DNA of 64,000 nucleotides from an uncultured Acetatifactor sp. GTDB taxonomy: Bacteria; Bacillota; Clostridia; Lachnospirales; Lachnospiraceae. The number at the start of each line of letters is the position of its first letter. Position 1 is the stretch's first letter. The stretch is taken from positions 1 through 64,000 of the forward strand of contig CALWRA010000011.1 in assembly GCA_944383825.1 (NCBI GenBank), written 5' to 3'. Of the stretch, positions 33,389 through 41,846 are shown piece after piece. The position numbers were made by a program, and so were the translations under genes. Below the pieces are notes generated by a model that saw nothing but the letters and a program-made list of their open reading frames with translations, was not told the DNA's origin and did not search any database.

Positions 33389-35262
33389 AAAAGTTAAATG
33401 ACATTAGAGTAGGTATCCTGAAGGTGCCCGTTACGAGGATTATATTGCTGATTGTGTCCGATCTGGTTTCCATTCTGGTGGCCTCGGTACTCAGCCTGTA
33501 CGTCCGCTATGATTTTAAGTTCATGGATGTGCCCAGGGAGTTCTGGGAGGCGGTATTGAGGGCATATGGATACAATGCTGTGATCGTGCTGGCGGTGTTT
33601 GCCATTTTTAAGCTGTACAACAGCGTATGGAGGTATGCCTCGGACACGGAGCTGGTGAATAACGCCATAGCGGTGGTGATATGTTCCATTATGCAGCCGG
33701 TGATTTTCTGGATCGAGGGAGTAAAGCTTCCCATGAGCTATCCTTTTTTCTATGGATTTTTTCTCATGGTGCTGACCTGCGGTATCCGTTTCAGCTACAG
33801 GATTCTGCGCATGATCCAGAACAGGCGACTGAATCATTTCGGCGGAAAATCACGCATAAATTGTATGATTGTGGGAGCGGGTGCGGCGGGCAACGCTATA
33901 CTGAAGGAGATTGAGAGCAGCAGCTATCTGAGCATTCATGTGGCCTGCGCCATTGACGATAATCCGGGATGCCATGGAAAATATCTTCGGGGGGTTCCTA
34001 TTGTGGGGGGCCGGGAGTCCATTCCCGAGAATGTGGAAAAATATAATATCGATGAAATCATTATTGCCATCCCTTCGGCAAGCAGGCAGGCTTTGAAGCC
34101 CATTCTTGAAATATGTAAGGAGACCGGATGCAGGCTGAAAATACTGCCGGGCATGTATCAGATTATAAACGGGGACGTGAATGTGTCGAAGCTCCGAGAG
34201 GTGCAGATAGAGGATCTTCTGGGCAGGGATCCCATAGAGGTGAATCTGGAGGAAATTATGGGCTATATCAGAGGCAAGACTGTGCTGGTGACGGGAGGCG
34301 GAGGATCCATTGGCAGCGAGCTGTGCAGGCAGATTGCCCAGCACGGTCCCAGGCGTCTGGTGATTCTGGATATTTATGAAAATAGCGCATATGAAATTCA
34401 GCAGGAGCTGAAGCAGAAGTTTCCCGGTCTTGACATGAAGGTGCTGATTGCCTCCGTTCGCAATACGGCCAGAATCAATGAGATTTTCAAGATTTACCGG
34501 CCGGATATTGTGTATCATGCGGCGGCTCACAAGCATGTGCCTCTTATGGAGGACAGTCCCAATGAAGCTGTGAAAAACAACGTGTTCGGAACTCTTAAGG
34601 TAGCCCGAGCAGCAGACAAATACGAAACCCGGCGTTTTGTGCTGATCTCCACGGACAAAGCGGTGAATCCCACCAATATTATGGGAGCCAGTAAACGTAT
34701 CTGCGAAATGATTATTCAGAATTTGAACCGCAGGTCAAAAACAGAGTATGTGGCCGTGCGGTTTGGGAATGTTCTGGGGAGCAACGGCAGCGTGATACCG
34801 CTATTTAAAAAGCAGATTGAGCATGGCGGACCGGTTACCGTCACCAGCCCGGATATTATCCGCTATTTTATGACTATCCCGGAGGCGGTTTCTTTGGTGC
34901 TTCAGGCGGGAGCCTATGCCAGGGGAGGAGAAATCTTCGTTCTGGACATGGGAGAGCCCATGAAAATAGTGGATCTCGCTACTAATCTGATCAAGCTGTC
35001 CGGATACCGGGTGGGGGAGGACATAAAAATTGAGTTTATCGGGCTGCGCCCCGGAGAAAAAATGTATGAAGAGCTCCTGATGAATGAGGAAGGACTTCAG
35101 GCAACTGCCAACCGGATGATTTACATTGGCAAGCCCATAGAGTACGATGCGGAAGAATTTGAGGAGCAGCTGGAAAGGCTGCGCCGGGCTTCCATGAATG
35201 AGGAAAGCGATATTCGGGGAATGGTGAAGGAGATTGTGCCCACCTACAATTATGAAGCGTGA
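33385..35262 (+). CDS. membrane nucleotide-sugar 4,6-dehydratase (WbpM/CapD type)
   Basis: A 625-residue enzyme that probably dehydrates UDP-GlcNAc, the first step to bacillosamine, QuiNAc or FucNAc. Four membrane helices (about 10-125) precede a first Rossmann domain (VGAGAAGNAILKEI, about 155). The catalytic SDR domain starts at VTGGGGSIGSELCRQI (about 303) and contains HAAAHKHVPLMED and MGASKRICEM; the methionine in place of the usual YxxxK tyrosine is normal for this subfamily. The start overlaps the previous stop by four bases (ATGA). It supplies a deoxyamino sugar to the transferase at 35305. Confidence 0.93.
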   Translation: MKKLNDIRVGILKVPVTRIILLIVSDLVSILVASVLSLYVRYDFKFMDVPREFWEAVLRAYGYNAVIVLAVFAIFKLYNSVWRYASDTELVNNAIAVVICSIMQPVIFWIEGVKLPMSYPFFYGFFLMVLTCGIRFSYRILRMIQNRRLNHFGGKSRINCMIVGAGAAGNAILKEIESSSYLSIHVACAIDDNPGCHGKYLRGVPIVGGRESIPENVEKYNIDEIIIAIPSASRQALKPILEICKETGCRLKILPGMYQIINGDVNVSKLREVQIEDLLGRDPIEVNLEEIMGYIRGKTVLVTGGGGSIGSELCRQIAQHGPRRLVILDIYENSAYEIQQELKQKFPGLDMKVLIASVRNTARINEIFKIYRPDIVYHAAAHKHVPLMEDSPNEAVKNNVFGTLKVARAADKYETRRFVLISTDKAVNPTNIMGASKRICEMIIQNLNRRSKTEYVAVRFGNVLGSNGSVIPLFKKQIEHGGPVTVTSPDIIRYFMTIPEAVSLVLQAGAYARGGEIFVLDMGEPMKIVDLATNLIKLSGYRVGEDIKIEFIGLRPGEKMYEELLMNEEGLQATANRMIYIGKPIEYDAEEFEEQLERLRRASMNEESDIRGMVKEIVPTYNYEA

Positions 35263-35304
35263 GAAAGGCATAACGATTTGGGATGTCTGCTGCGGGGAGG
35301 AATT

Positions 35305-35937
35305 ATGTATCAGAGGATAAAAAGAGGAATTGACTTTTTGCTGGCGCTTGTGGGATTGATTGTTTTATCCCCCGTGCTTTTGGCGCTTTCTCTGGCTATT
35401 AAGCTGGACTCCAGGGGACCTGTGCTTTTTAAGCAGAAGAGGGTGGGGATTCATAAGACCCACTTTTTGATCCTGAAATTCCGAACCATGCGGGTGGATA
35501 CGCCAAAGGATATGCCTACCCATCTTCTGAAAAATCCGGAACAGTATATTACCAGAATGGGACATTTTCTGCGCAAAACCAGTCTGGATGAGCTCCCTCA
35601 GATTCTGAATATCTTAAAGGGGGATATGGCTGTGGTGGGACCCCGGCCGGCTTTATGGAATCAGGATGATCTGATTGCGGAAAGAGACAGGTATGGAGCC
35701 AACGATGTGCGCCCGGGGCTTACCGGATGGGCCCAGATCAACGGAAGGGACGAGCTGGAGATCCCCGTAAAGGCGCGGCTCGACGGAGAATATGTGGCCA
35801 AAATAGGGCCGGCTATGGATCTTCGCTGCTTTTTTGGAACCTTTTTGAAAGTACTGGCAGGGGAAGGCGTAGTGGAGGGAGGAACCGGAAGCATGAAGGA
35901 ACGGCATGAGGAAGAAGGAAAAGCCCCTAAAAAGTGA
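35305..35937 (+). CDS. short initiating sugar transferase (PglC/WecA-like fold, WbaP C-terminal type)
   Basis: A 210-residue monotopic phosphoglycosyl transferase with one N-terminal hydrophobic segment (FLLALVGLIVLSPVLLALSL) and the catalytic block GPVLFKQKRVGIHKTHF, LKFRTMRVDTPKD, RKTSLDELPQILNILKGDMAVVGPRPALWNQDD and TGWAQINGRDELEI. It moves a sugar-1-phosphate, often diNAcBac or FucNAc4N, onto undecaprenyl phosphate. It follows the 4,6-dehydratase by 42 bases, a common pairing in capsule loci. GGGGAGG supports the ATG at 35305. It is the second primer transferase of the window. Confidence 0.92.
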   Translation: MYQRIKRGIDFLLALVGLIVLSPVLLALSLAIKLDSRGPVLFKQKRVGIHKTHFLILKFRTMRVDTPKDMPTHLLKNPEQYITRMGHFLRKTSLDELPQILNILKGDMAVVGPRPALWNQDDLIAERDRYGANDVRPGLTGWAQINGRDELEIPVKARLDGEYVAKIGPAMDLRCFFGTFLKVLAGEGVVEGGTGSMKERHEEEGKAPKK

Positions 35938-35983
35938 ATCCCAGACCGGTTGAAAACAGGCGAAAATAGAAAGTGAAAAATAT

Positions 35984-36874
35984 ATGAAACGAATATTGAT
36001 CACCGGAGTCCATAGTTATATCGGAAATGCGATGGAAAAATATCTGCGGGAGTGGAATCAAAGAGAAGGACAGGAAGCTTACCAGGTCGGGAAGATTTCT
36101 CTGAGGAATGGGGAGGCAAGTTTGCCGGAAGGGTTTGACGTCCTGCTTCATGTGGCGGGTATCGCTCATGCGGATACCGGAAGAGTAGCAGAAGAGACCA
36201 AAAGACTGTATTACAGGATTAACAGAGACTTGACGGTGGAAACGGCAAAAAGAGCCAGAGAGGCGGGGATACCTCTGTTTATTTATTTGAGCAGCGTAAT
36301 CGTTTACGGCGACAGCGCGGGGCCCGGAAAAAGCAGGCACATTACGGCGGACACAGAGCCTGAGCCTGCTAATTTTTACGGGGAGAGTAAATACCAGGCG
36401 GAGTTGGAGCTCGCTAAGCTTCGGAGGAAAGATTTTCATGTGGCGGTTCTCAGGCTTCCTATGGTTTACGGGCAGGGCAGCAAGGGAAATTTTCCCATGC
36501 TGGTGAAGCTGGCCCGGAGTCTGCCTGTTTTTCCTGATATAGATAACAGGAGAAGCGTGATTTATGTGGAGCATTTGGCGGAATTTATCCGCCTTTTGAT
36601 AGAGAGCGGAGAAGGAGGGTTGTTTTTTCCTCAGAATGAGGAATACGCGTCCACCGCTCAGATGGTAAAGGCCATTGGAGAAGCCGGTGGGAAAAAGGTT
36701 TATCTGATGAGAGCGCTGAATCCCGTGGTAAAGATTTGTTCTAAAATGCCCGGCAGAATCGGCCAAATGACAAATAAGGCATTTGGATCCTTTACTGTTG
36801 ACCCGGGGCTGAACCAAGGGCCTGAAGGATATAGAAAGTATACTTTTTTGGAAAGCATAAGAAAGAGTGTTTGA
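35984..36874 (+). CDS. NAD-dependent epimerase/dehydratase
   Basis: A 296-residue short-chain dehydrogenase-like enzyme. The dinucleotide loop is ITGVHSYIGNAM (TGxxxxxG form); HVAGIAHAD, the catalytic serine in YLSSVIVYGD, and FYGESKYQAEL with the YxxxK pair are all present. RLPMVYGQGSKGNF is substrate-side. It resembles the 4-epimerase/reductase that follows WbpM-like dehydratases, so it may finish a 2,6-dideoxyamino sugar; this is inference. It starts 46 bases after the sugar transferase gene, and its stop nearly touches the next start. Confidence 0.85.
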   Translation: MKRILITGVHSYIGNAMEKYLREWNQREGQEAYQVGKISLRNGEASLPEGFDVLLHVAGIAHADTGRVAEETKRLYYRINRDLTVETAKRAREAGIPLFIYLSSVIVYGDSAGPGKSRHITADTEPEPANFYGESKYQAELELAKLRRKDFHVAVLRLPMVYGQGSKGNFPMLVKLARSLPVFPDIDNRRSVIYVEHLAEFIRLLIESGEGGLFFPQNEEYASTAQMVKAIGEAGGKKVYLMRALNPVVKICSKMPGRIGQMTNKAFGSFTVDPGLNQGPEGYRKYTFLESIRKSV

Positions 36875-36875
36875 G

Positions 36876-37613
36876 ATGAGAGCCAGCATCATTACCATTG
36901 CGTATAACAGTGAAAACTGCATAGGATTTACCATGGAGTCAGTGTTGGATCAGTCCTGGGATGACATGGAGTATCTGATCATCGATGGCAACAGTAGTGA
37001 TAAAACGGTGGAGAAGGCGGAGAGCTACCGGGAGGCTTTTTTAAAAAAGGGGATACCCCTTCGGATTGTCAGCGAACCGGATCAGGGCATTTATGACGCT
37101 ATGAATAAGGGGATTGCCCTGGCTGAGGGAGAGATTATAGGTATTTTAAACAGTGGGGACGCCTATGAGCCGGATGCGGTGAAAACCGCCTGCCAGGTTT
37201 TTGAGAAGGAGGGCTGTGATCTGATGTTCGCCCACATCAGAATGCATCGCAGAGATGGGGGCACATATATAAAAAGAGCCAGATTACGGAAATTTCAGAC
37301 CTCCAGAGACTGGAATCATCCTACCACCTTTGTGAAGGCGGAAATTTATAAGCAGACCCCTTTCCGGAGACTGGGAATCCATGATGATTACGGATTTTAC
37401 CTGCAGATGGTCAAACAGGGACGAAGAATTGTGACGGCGGATCGAGTGCTGGCTGATTTTTATCTTGGCGGGGCGAGCAATCGAAGAAGCCTGAAGGAAG
37501 CCGCAAAAAGAATCAGGGATCGCTATCTTTACTGCTATCGAATAAACGGCTTCAGCAGATGGTATTTGTTTGAATGTATTGCCATCGAAGCTGCAAAGCT
37601 GCTTTTAGGCTGA
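36876..37613 (+). CDS. GT2 family glycosyltransferase (WcaA/WcaE-like)
   Basis: A 245-residue GT-A transferase: ASIITIAYNSENCIGFTMES, IDGNSSDKTVEKAES, SEPDQGIYDAMNKGIALA and LNSGDAYEPDAV. The pattern (DGxSxD, DxGIYDAMNKGI, NSGD) matches the WcaE/WfgS-type colanic acid transferases. It starts just after the epimerase stop (ATG 36876, one base after TGA); a GTG at 36867 is possible but adds only three residues. Last gene of the first polysaccharide block. Confidence 0.88.
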   Translation: MRASIITIAYNSENCIGFTMESVLDQSWDDMEYLIIDGNSSDKTVEKAESYREAFLKKGIPLRIVSEPDQGIYDAMNKGIALAEGEIIGILNSGDAYEPDAVKTACQVFEKEGCDLMFAHIRMHRRDGGTYIKRARLRKFQTSRDWNHPTTFVKAEIYKQTPFRRLGIHDDYGFYLQMVKQGRRIVTADRVLADFYLGGASNRRSLKEAAKRIRDRYLYCYRINGFSRWYLFECIAIEAAKLLLG

Positions 37614-37642
37614 AATGTTTATGCAAAACAGATATTTCCAGT

Positions 37643-37675
37643 AGCCAATGAAAAAATTTATGTTATGATACCGCA
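37643..37675 (+). promoter_or_regulatory. possible promoter before the glucosaminidase-like gene
   Basis: Weak TAGCCA-like -35 and TATGAT -10 in the 95-base gap before the gene. AT-rich but not consensus, so low confidence. Confidence 0.3.
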
Positions 37676-37708
37676 TGGAGGCGTTAAAAGATACAAAGGA
37701 GTGACTTC

Positions 37709-39826
37709 ATGAGAAAATTTCTTTTGTTTTTGAGCACTATATGTATTGCGGCCGGTTTGTTTCTGACCGGTGCATTCACCTATGAAGCCCATGCTTTGGA
37801 TGAAGAAACCGTCGCCTGGGTGGAGGAAGCAAGAGGAGCCCTGCAGGAAATTGTGCAGGAATGGGACATAATGGCCCTGGTTTATTTAAGTGACCAATAC
37901 CCGATAAGGGATCAGGCGTCTTATGACGGTCAGGTACTGGTAACCGTACCCAGCGGCCAGATGGTTGAGATCAAGGATGTCTTTGTGGACGACAATTATG
38001 AGGTCTGGACCTATGTTAGCCTGCTCTACGGAACACAGGAGTATCAGGGGTATATTCCAAGATCCTACCTTGCCTGCTCTGACGAAAAATTTTTGGAGTG
38101 GGAAGCAAACTACGGTATGAATCCATCGGCAAATATCGTCAGCTATTCCGCGGATGGAACGCAGAGATACGTGGATATTGAACAGTTTCCCGCAAGCTAT
38201 CAGGCTGCGCTTACGGCGCTGAAGCAGAGGCATCCCAACTGGACCTTTGTAAAAATGAACACGGGCCTTGATTGGGACACGGTGATTTACAACCAGCTTC
38301 AAGGAGGCAGAAGCCTGGTCTATAAGACCTTTCCCGATTATACCAAGGCGGGGGCCTACGACGATGGAAACTGGTTTTATGCTACAGAGGAAATTCTGGA
38401 ATACTATATGGATCCCAGAAATGCATTGACAGAGGACGCTGTTTTTCAATTTGAGCAGCTTACCTATAATGAAACTTACCACACCGAGGCGGCTGTGGAA
38501 ACCTTTTTAAATAATACTTTTATGAACAGCAGCAAAAACGCTCCGGGAACAAGTATGACCTACGCTCATATATTCTGGGCCATCGGTGCGGAGGAAGGAC
38601 GTAAGGTAAGCCCCTTTCATCTGGCGGCCAGAGTTTATCAGGAGCAGGGACAGGGTACTTCCGGGCTGATTTCCGGAACATATCCCGGTTATGAGGGTTA
38701 TTATAATTATTTTAATGTGGGAGCTACCGGCACCACAACTACTCAGGTCATTGAGAACGGCTTGAAGTATGCGAAGGACAAAAACTGGTATAACGCATAT
38801 TATTCTATTTTGGGAGGAGCGGACGTCATTTCCGCCAATTATATCAAGAGGGGCCAGGATACCTTGTATCTGCAGAAATATAATGTAAATCCCAATGGTT
38901 ATTATGCCCTGTATACCCACCAGTATATGCAGAATATTTCCGCTCCTACAAGCGAGGCGAAAAGTATGAAGAGGCTGTATGAAAGCGCAAGCTCTCTGGA
39001 AAACACCTTTGTTTTTAAGATTCCGGTGTTTGAAAATATGCCGGGCAGCGCAAGCCCTATGCCTACGGCTTCCACGGATGTGATTCTGGAATATCCTCAG
39101 GGATACAGTGATGCCACTGTGTATCTGGACGGAGTGGCTTATACTGCAGAGGTGCAGAACGGCAAATATGTGGTGAAGGCGCCGGGGACGGACGCCAAGA
39201 CTGCAGTGGTCTACAGATATGATGGATCAGGAGTTCCCGTTGGGATGTATGTGTGGACGTTGACCTATGGGAACAATTCTTATACGGCTACGGCTCAGCC
39301 GGGGCTTCAGGATCTTCTGACCTATCATGGATTTTCCATTCGGATCACGGGAAAATCCGGGATCCGGTTTAAAACGGGAATTTCTACTGATGTGAGGGCG
39401 GCTCTTCTTTCGGGCGGTGTAAACGGCTACCGTCTGAAGGAATACGGAACGCTTGTTATGAATAATGCCAACAGGGGCGCATATCCCATGATTATGGGAG
39501 GAGAAAAGGTGTTGAGCGGCATGTCCTATGGCACCAATTCAAACGGCGCGGTGGAGGATGTTATTTTTGAGACAACAGGAGGCAGGCACCGTTTTACCTC
39601 TGTTCTGGTGGGACTGCCAGCCAGCCAGTATAAGACGGAATATGCTTTCCGGGGATATATTGTCCTTGAGAAGGACGGAGCCCAGATCACGATCTATGGG
39701 CCTGTGGTGGCAAGAAGCATTTATGCGTTGGCACAGCAGATGCTGCAGATGGGAACATATCCCCAGGGGTCTGATGCGGATCTCTTTTTGAGACAGCTTA
39801 TCAGCGATGCGGATGCGGCAGGATGA
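37709..39826 (+). CDS. secreted glucosaminidase-like cell-wall protein
   Basis: A 705-residue exported protein. A signal peptide (MRKFLLFLSTICIAAGLFLTGAF, cleavage near EAHA) is followed by an SH3-like region (about 55-135), then a GH73/LytD-type glucosaminidase-like domain (about 165-425) with LKQRHPNWTFVKMNTGL, PFHLAARVYQEQGQGTSG (candidate catalytic Glu) and YNYFNVGATG. The tail (about 450-700) is made of Ig-like or bacterial adhesin-type beta domains. AAGGAG precedes the ATG. It likely trims glycan strands where surface polymers are attached; the link to the operon is positional only. Confidence 0.8.
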   Translation: MRKFLLFLSTICIAAGLFLTGAFTYEAHALDEETVAWVEEARGALQEIVQEWDIMALVYLSDQYPIRDQASYDGQVLVTVPSGQMVEIKDVFVDDNYEVWTYVSLLYGTQEYQGYIPRSYLACSDEKFLEWEANYGMNPSANIVSYSADGTQRYVDIEQFPASYQAALTALKQRHPNWTFVKMNTGLDWDTVIYNQLQGGRSLVYKTFPDYTKAGAYDDGNWFYATEEILEYYMDPRNALTEDAVFQFEQLTYNETYHTEAAVETFLNNTFMNSSKNAPGTSMTYAHIFWAIGAEEGRKVSPFHLAARVYQEQGQGTSGLISGTYPGYEGYYNYFNVGATGTTTTQVIENGLKYAKDKNWYNAYYSILGGADVISANYIKRGQDTLYLQKYNVNPNGYYALYTHQYMQNISAPTSEAKSMKRLYESASSLENTFVFKIPVFENMPGSASPMPTASTDVILEYPQGYSDATVYLDGVAYTAEVQNGKYVVKAPGTDAKTAVVYRYDGSGVPVGMYVWTLTYGNNSYTATAQPGLQDLLTYHGFSIRITGKSGIRFKTGISTDVRAALLSGGVNGYRLKEYGTLVMNNANRGAYPMIMGGEKVLSGMSYGTNSNGAVEDVIFETTGGRHRFTSVLVGLPASQYKTEYAFRGYIVLEKDGAQITIYGPVVARSIYALAQQMLQMGTYPQGSDADLFLRQLISDADAAG

Positions 39827-39858
39827 TATCTCAGTTTAGAAAGGACTGTTGGGCGATT

Positions 39859-41562
39859 ATGAAAAAATTTCAAATAAAATATATATTAATATTGCTTTTT
39901 CTGGCAGCAGCTTTTACGGGCTGCGGGGATGGCAGTGAAGAGAGCAGCGCCGGTACCAGCACTGAGGTGGCCGTCATAGAAGGAGAGCCGGTCCGCTCTG
40001 ATACAGAAACAGAAATTATGAATTATGAAGCAAAATACAGCACCGGTGAATTTACCATGGAGGATTATCAAGCTCTGGCGGCCCTTTATGGGGAGGAAGG
40101 TCAGATTCGCAGTCAGAGAGATATGCTGGAACAGAGCTTCCGTTTATACGAGGACGCCCAGGCGTTTGAGACTCTGCAGCAAATTGCGGTGAATCTGGAC
40201 GAGGAAAACGAGAAAATCCGGACGGAGGCTCAGACCATGCAGCAAAATCTGGAGCTTTCCGAATATCAGGGCGAGGCCATTCACATGATTGCCGGCGATG
40301 AATGGCTGGACACCATGATGCCTAAGCTCTACCAGGGAAAGAGAAGCTATTTTGCCCAGCAGGACGGGAGAATTGCTTTTTCTGTGGAAGCAGGCTTTGA
40401 GGATGGAGGAGTCCCCTTTTCACGAGTTTGGTTTGTAAACGGAGAAAATCAGGTCACACTCCTATCCAGGAGCGGCAGAGTGATACAACTTATGACCGTG
40501 GGATTGTCGGAGGGGCTTTACAACGGAGCCTTTGAGATGTGGACCATGGACAGTGCAAATGGAGATATTTATCAGGAGCAGGGAACCTTCGCAAACGGCA
40601 TACTGACAGGAGACTATACTGCGCGGGTGCATGAAGGACAAGCGGCAGGAGATGCCTTCGACCTTTGGAACAATCGTGAGGGTATGGAGTATACCGTATA
40701 CACAGGAAGCTTTGACGGCGAGGGGAAAACAACTGTGGAGCAGCCCACGGATTCGGAGCTTGCGCAGCTTTTAAAAAATACGGAGAGCGGAGACGCCGTT
40801 GTGTTTGCCAGAGGAGAGGAAGAAAGAGATTGTCTTTTCCTGGAAGTTTCGGATGGCACAGAGACGGCAGAATTTGTTTTCAACGCGGAAGCGCTGGGTA
40901 TTGCATCCTATCCTGCATTTACTCTCTATGAGGTGCAGAAAAGCGATGAAACGGCTCCTGCAGGGGAGCAGGATACTCTGACGGATGATAATACGGAAGA
41001 AACCCGGACAGCGGATAATACGGCGGCAGAAGAGACACAGCCCCTGGTGAGAATTTTTGATGGGGAACTTCAGTACTTTGATGGAGAAGGCTGGGTGGCT
41101 GTCGGCGACATACAAAGTCTTCGGGAGAAAGATCCCTTTCTGGCATATGCTCAGGCCAGGGAAGCGTTTTTAGAAGAAATAAGAAGCCAGGAGGCGGTGC
41201 AGAAAAGCTCCGGCAGACGCTTGGGAACAGGAACTATTTCATCGGGAGGCTCCGGCACAGCCTCATCATCCCAAGGGGCTTCCGGCGGCAGCGGCACTTC
41301 CGGCGGTTCTTCCGGCGCCGCGGCGCCCAGCGCTCCCTCTCAGACCGCACCTGATTCTACTCCATCTCAGGATTCAGGCGGCGGCGCTTCCGGCGGAGGC
41401 AGTACCGGGGGAAGTACGGACAGCGGCGCTTCCGGCGGAGGCAGTACCGGAGGAAGCACGGACAGCGGCGCTTCCGGCGGAGGCAGTACCGGGGGAAGCA
41501 CGGACAGCGGCACTTCCGGCGGAGGAGATGTGGATATTGAATGGTCTCCGGATATTTTGTAA
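39859..41562 (+). CDS. lipoprotein with Gly/Ser/Thr-rich tandem-repeat tail
   Basis: A 567-residue predicted lipoprotein. The signal ends in a lipobox with Cys22 (AAAFTGC). An Ala/Glu/Gln-rich helical part (about 45-130) precedes a beta-rich core with MORN-like strands (GLYNGAFEMWTMDSANGDIY, GTFANGILTGDY). The end is a low-complexity tail of 14-residue repeats (GASGGGSTGGSTDS, three and a half copies) and an acidic DVDIEWSPDIL terminus. An upstream start at 39823 overlaps the previous stop, but only 39859 gives a correct lipoprotein signal. A terminator follows. Function unknown; possibly a spacer-bearing envelope protein. Confidence 0.8.
   Translation: MKKFQIKYILILLFLAAAFTGCGDGSEESSAGTSTEVAVIEGEPVRSDTETEIMNYEAKYSTGEFTMEDYQALAALYGEEGQIRSQRDMLEQSFRLYEDAQAFETLQQIAVNLDEENEKIRTEAQTMQQNLELSEYQGEAIHMIAGDEWLDTMMPKLYQGKRSYFAQQDGRIAFSVEAGFEDGGVPFSRVWFVNGENQVTLLSRSGRVIQLMTVGLSEGLYNGAFEMWTMDSANGDIYQEQGTFANGILTGDYTARVHEGQAAGDAFDLWNNREGMEYTVYTGSFDGEGKTTVEQPTDSELAQLLKNTESGDAVVFARGEEERDCLFLEVSDGTETAEFVFNAEALGIASYPAFTLYEVQKSDETAPAGEQDTLTDDNTEETRTADNTAAEETQPLVRIFDGELQYFDGEGWVAVGDIQSLREKDPFLAYAQAREAFLEEIRSQEAVQKSSGRRLGTGTISSGGSGTASSSQGASGGSGTSGGSSGAAAPSAPSQTAPDSTPSQDSGGGASGGGSTGGSTDSGASGGGSTGGSTDSGASGGGSTGGSTDSGTSGGGDVDIEWSPDIL
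41383..41525 (+). repeat. 42-bp tandem repeat in the lipoprotein gene
   Basis: Copies start at 41383, 41425, 41467 and a partial one at 41509; each encodes 14 residues. Copies are nearly identical, so the number may vary between strains. Confidence 0.9.
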
Positions 41563-41605
41563 GGATATCAGAAATAAAATAACAACAACAGAAAGTGCTT
41601 TACAG

Positions 41606-41637
41606 AAACGGCATGGCTTCGACTGTGCCGTTTTTCT
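41606..41637 (+). terminator. terminator after the lipoprotein gene
   Basis: AAACGGCA pairs with TGCCGTTT around a twelve-base loop, followed by a T run. It rules out a coding start within this stretch for the next gene. Confidence 0.75.
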
Positions 41638-41742
41638 GTTTTATTCATGACAATCGTAAGCTCGTAGAGCATGCTTCCGATTGCTTAGGGCAGAAATTGA
41701 CACTTAGCCCTGGTTTCCTTTCGAGACCTTTTGTCAAACGGC

Positions 41743-41771
41743 TTGCAATGGATAGAAAAATGCTTTATATT
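41743..41771 (+). promoter_or_regulatory. promoter before the GT39-like gene
   Basis: TTGCAA (41743-41748), a 17-base spacer and TATATT (41766-41771). The expected start site, near 41778, precedes the ATG at 41847. Confidence 0.45.
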
Positions 41772-41846
41772 AAAAGGCAGACGTTTGGAAGTGCAGTCGA
41801 ATACAGCAGTTTGAAGAAGGAACTGGGAGGTTTCGGAAGAAAATAT

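Noticed and set aside
35927..36934. 335-codon open frame on the - strand
   Set aside because: Reverse shadow of the epimerase gene at 35984, which has clear SDR motifs on the + strand.
41383..41525. Repeat array as a CRISPR
   Set aside because: The units are contiguous, in frame and without spacers; they are protein-coding tandem repeats.
41595..41846. Longer start for the GT39-like gene
   Set aside because: The segment contains the terminator hairpin (41606-41637) and a promoter, and its codons give no membrane-protein-like sequence; 41847 has a ribosome site.
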